Assembly: GCA_964017235.1 (NCBI GenBank)
Contig: OZ024927.1
Span: 23,641,160-23,705,159, forward strand
Direction of reading: 5' to 3'
Length of the DNA: 64,000 bases
From: Sabellastarte sp. h YS-2021
Lineage: Eukaryota > Annelida > Polychaeta > Sabellida > Sabellidae
Shown: piece by piece, positions 45,801 through 53,690 of the stretch
How the letters are laid out: each line of letters begins with the position of its first letter
Position numbering within the stretch: the first letter of the stretch is position 1
The notes under the pieces: model-generated
The model's database searches: none
Seen by the model: the letters and a program-made list of their open reading frames with translations, nothing else
Told to the model about the DNA's origin: nothing
Program-made: the position numbers and the translations under genes

Positions 45801-48800
45801 TTGCAGCCCATGATTTCCCACATATTCGTGTACCATCTGAAACCTCCAGGACTAATAACAACCGAGTTATAAGCACTTTTATGTTTGGCTATGCTTGTTT
45901 GACCTTGAAGGATGACCTTGAAGGAGAGGCCAAAGGTCAAATCCGACCACACCAAAAGATTCCCAGCCCATGATTCCCTATATGTTGGTTTACCATCCCA
46001 AACCTCTAGGACCAATAATAAGTGAGTTATAAGCACTTTTATGTTTGGCTATGCTTGTTTGACCTTCAAGGATGACCTTGAAGGAGAGGCCAAAGGTCAA
46101 ATCCGACCACACCAAAAGATTCCCAGTCCATGATTTCCTATATGTTGGTATACCATCCCAAACCTCTAGGACCAATAATAAGCGAGTTATAAGCACTTTT
46201 AAGTTTGGTTATCCCCGTTTGACCTTGAACCAGGGGCCCAAGGTCAAATCCGACCACACCAGAAGATTCCCAGCCCATGATTTCCTATATGTTGGTATAC
46301 CATCCCAAACCTCTAGGACCAATAATAAGCGAGTTATAAGCACTTTTAAGTTTGGCTATGCTTGTTTGACCTTGAAGGAGAGGCCCAAGGTCAAATCCGA
46401 CCACACCAGAAGATTCCCAGCCTATGATTTCCTACATGTTGGTTTACCATCCAGAACCTCTAGGACCAATAATAAGCGAGTTATAAGCACTTTTAATTTT
46501 GGCTATGCTCGTTTGACCTTGAAGGAGAGGCCCAAGGTCAAATCCAACCACACCAGAAGATTCCCAGCCCATGATTTCCTACATGTTGGTTTACCATCCC
46601 AAACCTCGAGGACCAATAATAAGCGAGTTATAAGCACTTTTAAGTTTGGCTATCCTCGTTTGACCTTGAGCGAGGGGCCCAAGGTCAAATCCGACCACAC
46701 CAGAAGATTCCCAGCCCATGATTTCCTACATGTAGGTTTACCATCCCAAACCTCTAGGACCAATAATAAGCTAGTTATAAGCACTTTTATGTTTGGCTAT
46801 GCTCGTTTGACCGTGAAGGAGAGGCCCAAGGTCAAATTCCACCAAACCAGAAGATTCCCAGGCCATGATTTCCTACAGGTTGGTTTACCATCCCAAACCT
46901 CTAGGACCAATAATAAGCGAGTTATAAGCACTTCTAAGTTTGGCTATGCTCGTTTGACCTTGAAGGAGAGGCTAAAGGTCAAATCCGACCACACCAAAAG
47001 ATTCCCAGCCCATGATTTCCTATATGTTGGTATACCATCCCAAAACTGTAGGACCAATAATAAGCGAGTTATAAGCACTTTTAAGTTTGGCTAGCCTCGT
47101 TTGACCTTGAACGAGGGGCCCAAGGTCAAATCCGACCACACCAGAAGATTCCTAGCCCATGATTTCCTATATGTTGGTTTACCATCCCAAACCTCTAGGA
47201 CCAGTAATAAGCGAGTTATAAACACTTTTATGTTTGGCTACACTCGTTTGACCTTGAAGAAGAGGCCCAAGGTCAAATTTGACCACACCAAAAGATCCCC
47301 AGCCTATGATTTCCTACATGTTGGTTTACCATCCCAAACCTCTAGGACCAATAATAAGCGAGTTATAAGCACTTTTAAGTTTCGCTATGCTCGTTTGACC
47401 TTGAAGGAGAGGCCCAAGGTCAAATCCGACCACACCAAAAGATTCCCAGCCCATGATTTCCTATATGTTGGTATACCATCCCAAACCTCTAGGACCAACA
47501 ATAAGCGAGTTATAAGCACTTTTAGGTTTGGCTATGCTCGTTTGACCTTGAACGAGGGGCCCAAGGTCAAATCTGACCACACCAGAAGATTCCCAGCACA
47601 TGATTTCCTGTACGTTGGTATACCATCCCAAACCTCTAGGACCAATAATAAGCGAGTTCAAGGCTTAATCTTAGCGAATTTTTTTATGAACCGATAATCA
47701 ATCGCCCGTCCATCGGTCAATTATGGTCCGATTGATCCCAATATCGACTGGCGCCTCGATTCTTCTGTCAGGAATGTGCATACCAAATTTGGTTGACCCA
47801 CACCCGGTACTTTCTGAGGAAATCTAGTGAAAAGGAAGTAAATTTTTTTTTGAATTTTTGACAATGTGACCTTGATAAAGGTCAAAGGTCAAATTTATGC
47901 CTGTCAAAAAATTTCCCCACGCCTATAGAAGACAACTGCCACATATCATTTGGACAGGCCTAATAACAAGGGAGATATTCAAGGGAGACGATAATGCGGC
48001 GGCGGCTGACTGAAAACCGGGGGTGAAACCAATAAGCGTCCCCTTTTCAAGGGACGCTTAATTATTCAAATAGCACAATTATGTAAAAGTACATATAATA
48101 ATCAGTTGCATCAATCCATATATCTGTGGCATAAGAGAAACATGTCTCAAATATGGTAGGTGAACACACATTGGCACAGCCAAAGCTGAAGGTCACAACA
48201 TGGTGCTCACCTACACCCCCTAACCAGGGTTTGAAATTAGTACCAGTCCACAATCAAATGAAATGCTTCTGGGTAAAAAAAATTTAGACGATATCAATCA
48301 TTTGTCTAGACTTGCTCCAAGTCTTTGTACTTCTCGTTCCAGCAAATCTGACATACATGAAATCATTATAACCTTCTGTCTAGAGAAATATTTTGTCAGC
48401 CCCACATTCTGCTAAAAAGTCATTCAGTCCTCATATAATACCTTAGACAAAAGGACTTGATGAAAGTCTATCATTTGCCCTAAAATGTTATAATCATTGT
48501 CCAAAGTCAAATTCTCGTTTGGATGTTTTGAATATTGTCTAAACATACCAAAGTGACCACACACGAGTATAGATGTAAATCTCTACCAGTTCAATTATAA
48601 TGTCAGGCATGGTCGAATTATGGTTCGGATGTTTTGAATATTACCCATATATACAAAAATGGCAATACAGTCAATGAATGCTTATGTGTGGTGTTGGGGG
48701 AAACCCAGTGGCTCACTTGATGAAATACCATCTGTTACAATGGGAAGTTGCAAAAAGTAAAATCCTTAATGAATTCTAATGTATGACTTTAATGGTGCTT

Positions 48801-51433
48801 AAGATACAACAACCAAGATTCAAGTAAAAAGAATTAAGAGAGATATAAAAACCATGATTTTGTTTTCAGACAATGCAATACACAATACAGCGATACAGGA
48901 GGGGACAGCATTTCGCAGTGGACAGCGTTTCGCCAATTTCTATTGTGCTTCATTTAAAACTAACATCTACAGTGATACTGAAGGAACTGTATAGCATGGA
49001 AAAGTGTGCAACATGTCTTGATACTTTTCTAAGATTTTAGAACTGACAGTATGCAAGATTATAAAGATTAATAAAAATGTTTATATGACAGTGAAAAATT
49101 GGAATAACAAACTGCATGTGACTGATGCAAAGAGCTATATGTTCTCTAAACTGTGTCTGGGGTCAATATCCATACTATTTATAACTTCATCGTATGCTAC
49201 AATACAATGAGATGAATTGATCTTTAACTTTAAATATTGTATGCAAAGTGTTTAACACAGTCTTTGTAACTTTTTGGGAACAGTATAAATTTAATTGGCG
49301 AAATGCTGTCCACGTTATGACAGCCCTGATTTCGTTGTCATAGGACAAGTTCTATGGATGTATTTAATTGTACTTATCACAAAATATATGTTAGGGTGCT
49401 ACTATCATTTCACAGTTGGGGGAACCTCTTTTCATTCTGATAACTTTTATAAAACCTAACAATTTTTCATTCTTAGAAATATTTGCATATCGGACTGAGG
49501 TAACTGATACATACCTGAGTGGTAGCTGTTTCGCCATACACTGTGGTATCATATTCCCAGCCATACAGACATTTTACTGAGCTAGCATTGTCATGGTTAC
49601 CTAGCAGTAAATACTCTTCTACATCTTCTTCTGCCCATCCTGTGTAGTTTCTACAAAAATTAAATAGAGCGAAGCCTGTGACACCCCATTTTCACTGTCA
49701 CGTTTTCGTCTCACGCAGTATGCAGTGAATTGAGAGCAGAATAATGGATGACATACAACTTGTTTATCTTTTTAATGTAGGGAGCCAAATGGCATCAGTC
49801 CTTGTCTCCTAGGACATTAAAAATGTTTAAAAACTTGTAAGAGTGAGCATTTCTGTCTTGAGAACTTATGGTCAATCTTTTTAATCTTCATCCTTTATTG
49901 TGCGACTCATCTTTATGGTCTCAAAAATAGTATTACTCAATGTGCTGTAATCTTGTCCTACAAAATTAATCTTCTCAGTTTCTCAAGATTTTATTGAGGC
50001 TTTATGCTGTGATTTATATTTATGAATTGTAGCTGTCATGAGCAGGGGTAAAGCCAATTATTATTTTTGGCTGTATTATTTATGTTTTTAATTGGAACAA
50101 GTTAAATGTTTTGTTAATTTCCTGTCCTTTTTTTGACAGAGCAGTTTTTCTGCAGTCTCCCAAGTTTAAAATCAGCAAAGTCTTAAAATATCTTTTGGAA
50201 GTTGAAATGTTATATGAGGGTCCTGTTACACATCTTCATCAGTGAAGATATTTCTTCATTGATCAATACATCTTTCTGACTTTCACTATCGATACTAAAA
50301 GTGTTAATTTCAATACCGCTTCCAGACCTGCCAGACAGGAAGAAGCTTCAAAATAATATTGCTGTAGATACAATGCAAAATACAAAACAAATACAATTTT
50401 TCTGACCCCAGTTTCACCTGGGGGCTGAGCAGTTGGGGGTTGGGTCTTGAGGGTTTAATGGGATTTTTGGAACCCCAGGCCTTGGTTTCTTATTACCTAC
50501 CAATACAATCCAAAGATGAGAAATTATATATTTTACATATCTATTATGACTGTATACAGCATTCCAAAGGCACATGATTTAGCTGATTTTGAGGTAAGCT
50601 AAAAACAAGAGAGTGACTTCTAAAGCTATAAACACAATACAAACCCATACTTCAATCAAATGTCGGACCTGTGTTAAATAGCCCTTAATGTGAGTATATG
50701 TACACAATATGTGGCCAAATGGGTCACTTTCTACATGTTTTTTTTTTCTAAATGACAATCAATGGGCTGTCAAACAGTCAATTCTGGCCTGATCATATGA
50801 AATTCAACTGGCAGCTGGACTTTGATACGAGGAAAGAACTTGCCAAATTTTGTTGATCTATATTTTGTATATTCTGAGAAATCTGATCATGAGGAAGTAC
50901 AAGATAAACAATTTTTTTATCATGTGACATTGTTAAAGGTCAAAAGCCACATACATACATACCTATTCAAAAATTTTCCCACACCTATAGATGATACCTG
51001 TCCAAAATCATTTTGATAAGCCTTATTTTAAAGGAGATATTCAACTTAGAAAATGCTGCGGTGGTGGCGTAGACTATCTGAAAACATAGGGTGAAACCAA
51101 TAAGCATCCCCTTTTCAAGGAATACTTAATGAATATCAAGTGAAAGTGTCTTGTAACTTACCTGTCATACATATTACACTGGCTGTAACCCGCTGTCTCT
51201 CCCTCTTGCTCAGTCTCTAGCGGAAGAGTGACATTCTTGATGTCCTCAATAGAGGAGTTCAAACCCATAACATGCGGAATGTGGCACCAGTAGTCTGTCA
51301 CCCCCATGATAAAAACAACATTGAAGCTGGAAAGGACTCCTGGTAGCATACAGCTGGCCAGGATGACACACATGACACATTGGTAAGGACCAAACTCTCC
51401 AACTTCATCAAATACTTTGTTGAAATCCATCAT
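24673..51433 (-). CDS. SLC22-family organic ion transporter gene, ten coding exons
   Basis: Exons (minus strand): 51162-51433, 49515-49650, 37247-37350, 35572-35726, 34341-34509, 32426-32552, 30172-30260, 29046-29260, 25702-25880, 24673-24807. All junctions are GT-AG and phases agree, giving 1581 nt or 526 residues, close to the family's usual ~550. It is a 12-helix major facilitator of the plasma membrane that moves organic cations, carnitine or anions. The N-terminus FDEVGEFGPYQ, a large glycosylated first extracellular loop, GTLADLLGRK (166-175), PESPRW (281-286) and ELYPTVIR (451-458) are family signatures. Arg470 in IARLGSILAPF fits the OCTN/OAT-type residue rather than the Asp of OCT1-3. 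Substrate cannot be told from sequence. Exon lengths 104, 155, 127 and 215 match what I recall for vertebrate SLC22 genes. Confidence 0.92.
25153..25439 (-). mobile_element. Short non-autonomous DNA transposon, copy 2 (intron 9)
   Basis: Reverse-complement copy of 7829-8129 (287 bp). It runs from CACTAGCGGATCC to GGATCCGCCCCTG and is flanked by GTACT on both sides (25148-25152 and 25440-25444). The independent 5-bp duplication with a different sequence confirms the ends. It lies in intron 9 of the SLC22 gene. Confidence 0.88.
25702..25880 (-). CDS. SLC22 exon 9: TM10-TM11 with sugar-porter-like motif
   Basis: 179 nt between GATTTTCAG and GTAAGA. It encodes GSASVITLVSLGKMTC, YVYVVELYPTVIRSIA and GNFIARLGSILAPF. 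ELYPT and the following basic residue are the family signature between TM10 and TM11. Arg470 lies in TM11. Confidence 0.93.
26459..26601. repeat. Left inverted terminal repeat of the intron-8 DIRS element
   Basis: Matches the reverse complement of about 28801-28943 along its whole length, with roughly one difference in five. No plain duplication of host sequence flanks the pair, as expected for YR-mediated insertion. Confidence 0.8.
26698..27130 (-). pseudogene. Tyrosine recombinase fragment of the intron-8 DIRS element
   Basis: Encodes LALGKRRSEIYAW, a stretch ending in ALAPTLDKSLKDDRVVGP and ALRYYLDRPKDLRDN. It is similar to the recombinase at 15949-17098 (ALAYDKRRSEIHAW, ALRYYLDRTKDLRG), so the two minus-strand elements belong to related families. 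Fossil. Confidence 0.75.
27437..28560 (-). pseudogene. RT and RNase H fragments of the intron-8 DIRS element
   Basis: Includes IATDNASVVAYINKK (RNase H), RHIPGRLNVMADKLSR and an RT-side stretch around 28500-28545 with the HHYLDDWLIW-type box. Order and strand agree with the recombinase downstream. Fossil with several breaks. Confidence 0.7.
28801..28943. repeat. Right inverted terminal repeat of the intron-8 DIRS element
   Basis: Partner of 26459-26601. The outer end is GTTAG at 28939-28943. Confidence 0.8.
29046..29260 (-). CDS. SLC22 exon 8: TM7-TM9
   Basis: 215 nt between TTATACAG and GTAAGT. It encodes FSASLCYYGLTLNSTSLGG, YLNFVLSMLVEVPG (TM8), the second MFS loop motif KVGRRWP and TM9 (LFSALFLLLTLLFEQ). 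Confidence 0.93.
30172..30260 (-). CDS. SLC22 exon 7: end of central loop, start of TM7
   Basis: 89 nt between ATATTGCAG and GTGAGA. It encodes RELKDSNGYLWDMFRTRSLS then RSCVTFCNW, the conserved D-[LM]-F-R-T segment before TM7. Phases 0 in and 2 out agree with exons 6 and 8. Four codons shorter than the 101-nt counterpart I recall in vertebrates. Confidence 0.9.
31440..31520 (+). repeat. Possible tRNA-derived SINE fragment
   Basis: TGGGGCAGCAGTAAC resembles a pol III A box, and GGAGTTCAAAGCC, about 40 bp later, resembles a B box. No acceptor stem forms and the body cannot be delimited. Intron 6. Confidence 0.3.
31864..31972. repeat. 53-bp tandem duplication
   Basis: CTGATTCGTTTACAAAATTG and the following ACTTAAGAA occur at 31864 and 31917 with few differences. 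Inside intron 6; no function apparent. Confidence 0.7.
32426..32552 (-). CDS. SLC22 exon 6: PESPRW and central cytoplasmic loop
   Basis: 127 nt. The acceptor at GCCAG (32554-32553) gives VPESPRWLYIKGKQKEA in frame with exon 5. An AG 29 bases upstream (32582) would break the frame. The donor is GTAAGT. It encodes the signature after TM6 and the first part of the long intracellular loop (KIFQRIARSNKRQFNPEKL). Confidence 0.88.
34341..34509 (-). CDS. SLC22 exon 5: TM5-TM6
   Basis: 169 nt between TTTCCAG and GTGAGA. It encodes VCELVGPTWRGHVNAWYG, TM5 and TM6 (ILQFSITGVMFLNLVFF). It is one codon shorter than the 172-nt exon I recall for vertebrate relatives. Confidence 0.93.
35572..35726 (-). CDS. 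SLC22 exon 4: TM3-TM4
   Basis: 155 nt between TTTCAG and GTAAGA. It completes the loop signature (LLGRKPLL) and encodes TM3 (SYILFIVSNLLTGFA) and TM4 (FLIATRFFSGFF, then GGTFVL). Confidence 0.93.
37247..37350 (-). CDS. SLC22 exon 3: TM2 and start of the MFS loop motif
   Basis: 104 nt between TTTTCAG and GTGAGA. It encodes WNLVCDMRWWQAAAASFF, TM2 and GTLAD, the first half of the major-facilitator loop 2-3 signature. WNLVCD is a near-invariant SLC22 start of TM2. Confidence 0.93.
37960..39345. repeat. Segmental duplication, copy 1
   Basis: The LINE-derived start (AAACAAGCAACCAATGC), the ~155-bp tandem units, the block CAAGTTATAAGTGAT ... AATTTTCACACTTTGG and the stretch with CAGCATG-CTCTGG all recur in the same order at 41485-42535 with diverged sequence. 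A run of G (39201-39218) replaces the shorter TTTGGGTGGGGG of copy 2. Confidence 0.75.
38440..39040. repeat. Tandem array of ~155-bp units
   Basis: The anchor ATTTACTCAACAGTGAGA lies at 38541 and 38700, with a diverged third near 38852. Each unit has CAGCTA-CC-ATGAG-TAC, GGTCTGCAATTTTACT, CCAAAAGTAG and CAAGTTACAAG. A sister array lies at 41583-42180. Confidence 0.75.
39750..39885 (-). repeat. tRNA-derived SINE copy
   Basis: On the minus strand TGGCCTGGTGGTTAAC (A-box-like) and GTGGGTTCAAC (B-box-like) are followed by a body with GGGCCTGTCCCAAAATGACC and CTGGCTGTTGAAC. Two further copies lie at 52317-52420 and 52475-52600. Confidence 0.6.
41010..41320. repeat. Repeat paralogous to 59320-59513 and 60383-60410
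   Basis: Shares CCATACCCCACAGCCC, ACCATGAGATATAGAAGTAG, ACTTTCAGAGCAGTGTCAGT, ATAATGTTTAAGTAGAGAAA and CAGTAAACTAAAAATTATGA. In the paralogue an 869-bp element interrupts it, so this copy shows the empty-site form. Confidence 0.8.
41485..42535. repeat. Segmental duplication, copy 2
   Basis: Diverged partner of 37960-39345, with its own tandem units (anchors at about 41702, 41850 and 42008). It ends where the Ty3/Gypsy gag fossil begins. Confidence 0.75.
42540..43255 (-). pseudogene. Ty3/Gypsy gag fossil
   Basis: Minus-strand translation gives MEVKGDLISNWTFFKDQWEN and DKSKNVRVASLRSVM (N-terminal part), then NENVDHWVNRLRQLLKSCNF, MGMKYKAARAQMF and AVDMLRASEVAAQHIKEIEQ. This is the Gag shape of Gypsy-type LTR retrotransposons, as in many invertebrate proteins annotated K02A2.6-like. 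No protease, RT, integrase or LTR is seen nearby. An old, partial fossil with several breaks, in intron 2. Confidence 0.7.
43390..43665. repeat. 131-bp tandem duplication
   Basis: GCTGTTTACCTTTATAAAAG starts at 43398 and again at 43529. The following CCCATAAACTGGA and TTTACAACTGTCTTAGCCTT repeat too. Two units only. Confidence 0.8.
43690..44085. repeat. Outlying diverged units of the 147-bp satellite
   Basis: Three units with anchors AGC/AAC at 43753, 43899 and 44044 (spacing 146 and 145 bp) carry AGGACCAATAATAA and AGGAAAGGCCCAAAAT-like blocks. They are separated from the main array by about 830 bp. Confidence 0.75.
44100..44920. other. Unique AT-rich sequence between satellite blocks
   Basis: No repeat unit, coding motif or RNA gene seen. 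It interrupts the 147-bp satellite inside intron 2. Confidence 0.5.
44920..47660. repeat. 147-bp satellite array with trimer higher-order repeat
   Basis: The anchor AATAAGCGAGTTATAAGCAC, or a variant, occurs at about 45000, 45147, 45274, 45420, 45567, 45714, 45861, 46021, 46181, 46328, 46475, 46622, 46769, 46916, 47063, 47210, 47357, 47504 and 47651. From 46181 on, spacing is exactly 147 bp. Two adjacent units carry the same 13-bp extra segment (spacing 160). Because 147 is 3 x 49 and the consensus lacks stops, long frames stay open on both strands. They are not genes. Intron 2 of SLC22. Confidence 0.95.
47661..48060 (+). mobile_element. Hairpin-ended flank of the satellite (Helentron/pearl-like 3' end)
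   Basis: About 400 bp after the last satellite unit. It ends in TAAGCGTCCC-CTTTTCAA-GGGACGCTTA (48033-48060), a perfect 10-bp stem with an 8-nt loop. A diverged copy of the whole segment, without satellite units, lies at 50755-51130 and ends in the same hairpin in decayed form. A core of tandem repeats followed by a conserved end with a terminal hairpin is the plan of Helentron-derived elements such as DINE-1 and the bivalve pearl elements. The left end was not found. Assignment is inference. Confidence 0.55.
48590..48870. repeat. Repeat paralogous to 60430-60720
   Basis: Shares TCGAATTATGGTT-GGATG, TGGCTCACTTGATG, ATACCATCTGTTACAATGGG, AAGTTGCAAAA and CAACAACCAAGATTCAAGTA. Lies in intron 2. 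Confidence 0.8.
49515..49650 (-). CDS. SLC22 exon 2: rest of extracellular loop 1
   Basis: 136 nt between TTGTAG and GTATGT. It encodes residues 91-136 (NYTGWAEED, then DNASSVKCLYGWEYDTT), with two more N-glycosylation sites (NYT, NAS), a loop cysteine and the tail leading to TTQ. It is short and easily missed by ORF length. Confidence 0.9.
50755..51130 (+). repeat. Second copy of the hairpin-ended repeat (intron 1)
   Basis: Matches 47680-48060: TGCCAAATTTTGTTGATC, AAAGGTCAAA, TTTTCCCACACCTATAGA, GGAGATATTCAA, GGGTGAAACCAATAAGCATC and a degenerate TAAGCATCCC ... GGAATACTTA hairpin. No satellite units precede it. Confidence 0.7.
51162..51433 (-). CDS. SLC22 exon 1: N-terminus, TM1, extracellular loop 1
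   Basis: The start is one of two adjacent ATGs (51433 or 51430), preceded directly by TTCAG. The exon may therefore begin at a splice acceptor with a 5' UTR exon further upstream. It encodes FNKVFDEVGEFGPYQ, TM1 (about residues 19-43) and the start of the large loop with N-glycosylation sites NSS and NVT. Donor GTAAGT at 51161; the exon ends after the second base of codon 91. Confidence 0.9.
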
Positions 51434-51436
51434 CAC

Positions 51437-52310
51437 CTGAATTTGTAACGGCCAAAATTGAGGTTAAGGGACACATACAATAATACATATGAAACACTGT
51501 CAAAGACCATACTCAATGCATCAAATAATTTATGTAATCTGCAAACGTCTCACATTTGAACAGACACCAAAGATGTGTGAGCCAAGTGATGCAATGTAAA
51601 AAAAAAACTAAAAATAATTAGGATAACCACTCTGAAGGAACTTATAGACTATTGTAGTTGTTTTGAACACTTACCGTTGTTGAACAGGCAACCAATACAA
51701 AGTCTTATGTACTAGAGGTACAGGTGAATATCTGGTTGTGTTTGTGACAATCCTAGCTTTGGTGTTCAGTACACTTTGGATCTTCCTACCATTAAATCAT
51801 GAAAGACTCCTGAGCAAGGAATTACAACAGTCAAACCGACTGCTCACAAGAGGAATTGCAACCTTCACAGCTGCTTCCTATGTACGATGATGTCTGAGTC
51901 TCCAAATATCTCTCCTAAGACACACCTAGAAAAACAGAAATCAGAGTCGAACCATACTCTCAGTTTTTTTAACACTTGAGCGATGCAAAGGGTTACTGAG
52001 AATATTGACTTCAAGAAGGACTTCAGGTTTTCATGAGGCAACCAAAAATGATAAACGTGGTTTATCAGTATCGAGTTTCAACTAATCAGCTGATAACCAT
52101 TTTTAACATCATCTAAGTACCTGTTTAGTCTTTCTAATGACTGACAAGGCAAGAGCAGACAAAATGATAATGCTGGTCCTGCTCAGAGTTTTAGGGCTAC
52201 AGATATATTTGCTGGTAAATTATAAAATGCATTCACAAAATCATTACATCCAGCTTCTGTGCGTTAAATAAGAAAATACTAACTAATGACAAAGTTTCTG
52301 AATGTCTTTC
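51437..52310. other. Sequence upstream of the first SLC22 coding exon
   Basis: A splice-acceptor-like TTCAG touches the start codon, so the true promoter may be further upstream. I see no clear TATA box or 5' UTR exon, and no repeat. Confidence 0.4.
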
Positions 52311-52316
52311 TAGGTA

Positions 52317-52420
52317 AACTCAGCATTGCTACTTGTGGGAGTCAAACCCACAGAGAGGTGACAGCCTGTGATTAGATGCCAAACTAGCTAACCCACTATG
52401 CTACCGTGGACGTCATGACC
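52317..52420 (-). repeat. tRNA-derived SINE copy
   Basis: On the minus strand: TAGCATAGTGGGTTAG matches a pol III A box (TRGCNNAGYNGG), and GGGTTTGACTCCC, about 45 bp later, matches a B box. The flanks do not pair as an acceptor stem, and two other copies share the head. It is therefore SINE, not a tRNA gene. Confidence 0.7.
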
Positions 52421-52474
52421 TGTAGCATCTTTTTTGTTCTTCTAACCTTTGATGACCCCTAGTAAACTCAAAGT

Positions 52475-52600
52475 TCAACAGTTCAACAGCCAGGGTCATA
52501 TTGGGATAGGCCCTTAGCATTGTCACTTGTGGGAGCTGAACCCACACAGAGGTGACTGCCTGTGATTAGATACCAAATATGCTGACCCACTGAGGATCTC
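52475..52600 (-). repeat. tRNA-derived SINE copy
   Basis: Same head (CAGTGGGTCAGCATATTTGG, then GTGGGTTCAGCTCCCAC). The body GGGCCTATCCCAATATGACC and CTGGCTGTTGAAC follows, as in 39750-39885. Confidence 0.7.
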
Positions 52601-52609
52601 TGAAGAACT

Positions 52610-53690
52610 GATGATATGGTTAAATGAAATGAATGTAAAAAAAGAAATTACCATAAATATAAGGGATCAAAGTGAACAAAACAGACATTAAAATATGAAT
52701 TTGAACGATGTTGAGAGATTTGAAAGTTATTGAGTAAAATGATTATACACAAAACAACTCAACGGTGAAAATTCTGGAGAGCAACAGAAAGGTATAAAAT
52801 TAGCAACTAAACAGATTGAAATTCCTTTAAGCGTGTATGTCAATAATACTCTTAGTGATAATTTATCAGTTGAATTGGACTTACGGCAAACCATATTGAT
52901 AAATGTTTAACACAAAACTAAAGGACAAAAAAGTGATATGAATTTTGCCCAATATATTAATGGCATAAGGGAAAATATGGAAGTGTAAAATACAGAAGAT
53001 CTTTTGGTATAAACAAATTCCTGCATGAACCAATTTAAGTCTAGAGGAGATATAACTAAGGTTTCTAAACATTTTTAAATGAATGAGGCTTTAGGGATTG
53101 ATTGGATCCGAAATTAAGTTAACAAGTCAGAGAAGCTTCTTTTAGGAGTTAAAAAATTATAATTTTCTTAACTCCAGAAATTTGCTGTCAGTTACTAATT
53201 CAACTCCCATCCCTAAAAGGGTAATAACAACTCCCATTTTTCACTGCATTACCAGGGCATAAGCTTGCTATCTTTTGTTGGTAAATTATATACAGCTCTA
53301 CTTTCTTCTACAGGCTTGATAACTATTTAGAACTTTTAGATATACTCATTGATGAATGAAAGGGTTTTATAGCAAAGATCATATTTTTAGTCTTAGCACT
53401 CCTATCAATCTTATGAGATGTGATATAATGTGGCAAATTATTGTTTGAACTGAGTATATGTCTTGGTGGATGGGTGACCATGCAAGAAATAACTTTCAAT
53501 ATGTCAAAAGTAACTATTATATATAGATGCTGGTTTGCCCAATCATTCAAAGAATTTTGATGACAAATAAACATCATTAAGGATGGTCAGTTATGTCACT
53601 GAGAAGGGTCTACTAACTGATGACATCATCATGACATCACCATCCCCTAGGTGGGGGGTAATGATGAAGTGGAGGCATGTTTTTGCCAGA
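52610..53690. other. AT-rich sequence without recognisable features
   Basis: No open frame with a motif and no repeat was found between the SINE pair and the inverted-repeat transposon. Confidence 0.5.

Noticed and set aside
46072-47697. Long open frames (340 and 198 residues) with 49-residue repeats
   Set aside because: They arise because the 147-bp satellite monomer is a multiple of three and lacks stops in one frame on both strands. No start context, splice signals or known domain.
52317-52420. tRNA gene on the minus strand
   Set aside because: A and B boxes are good but no acceptor stem forms, and two more copies share the same non-tRNA body.
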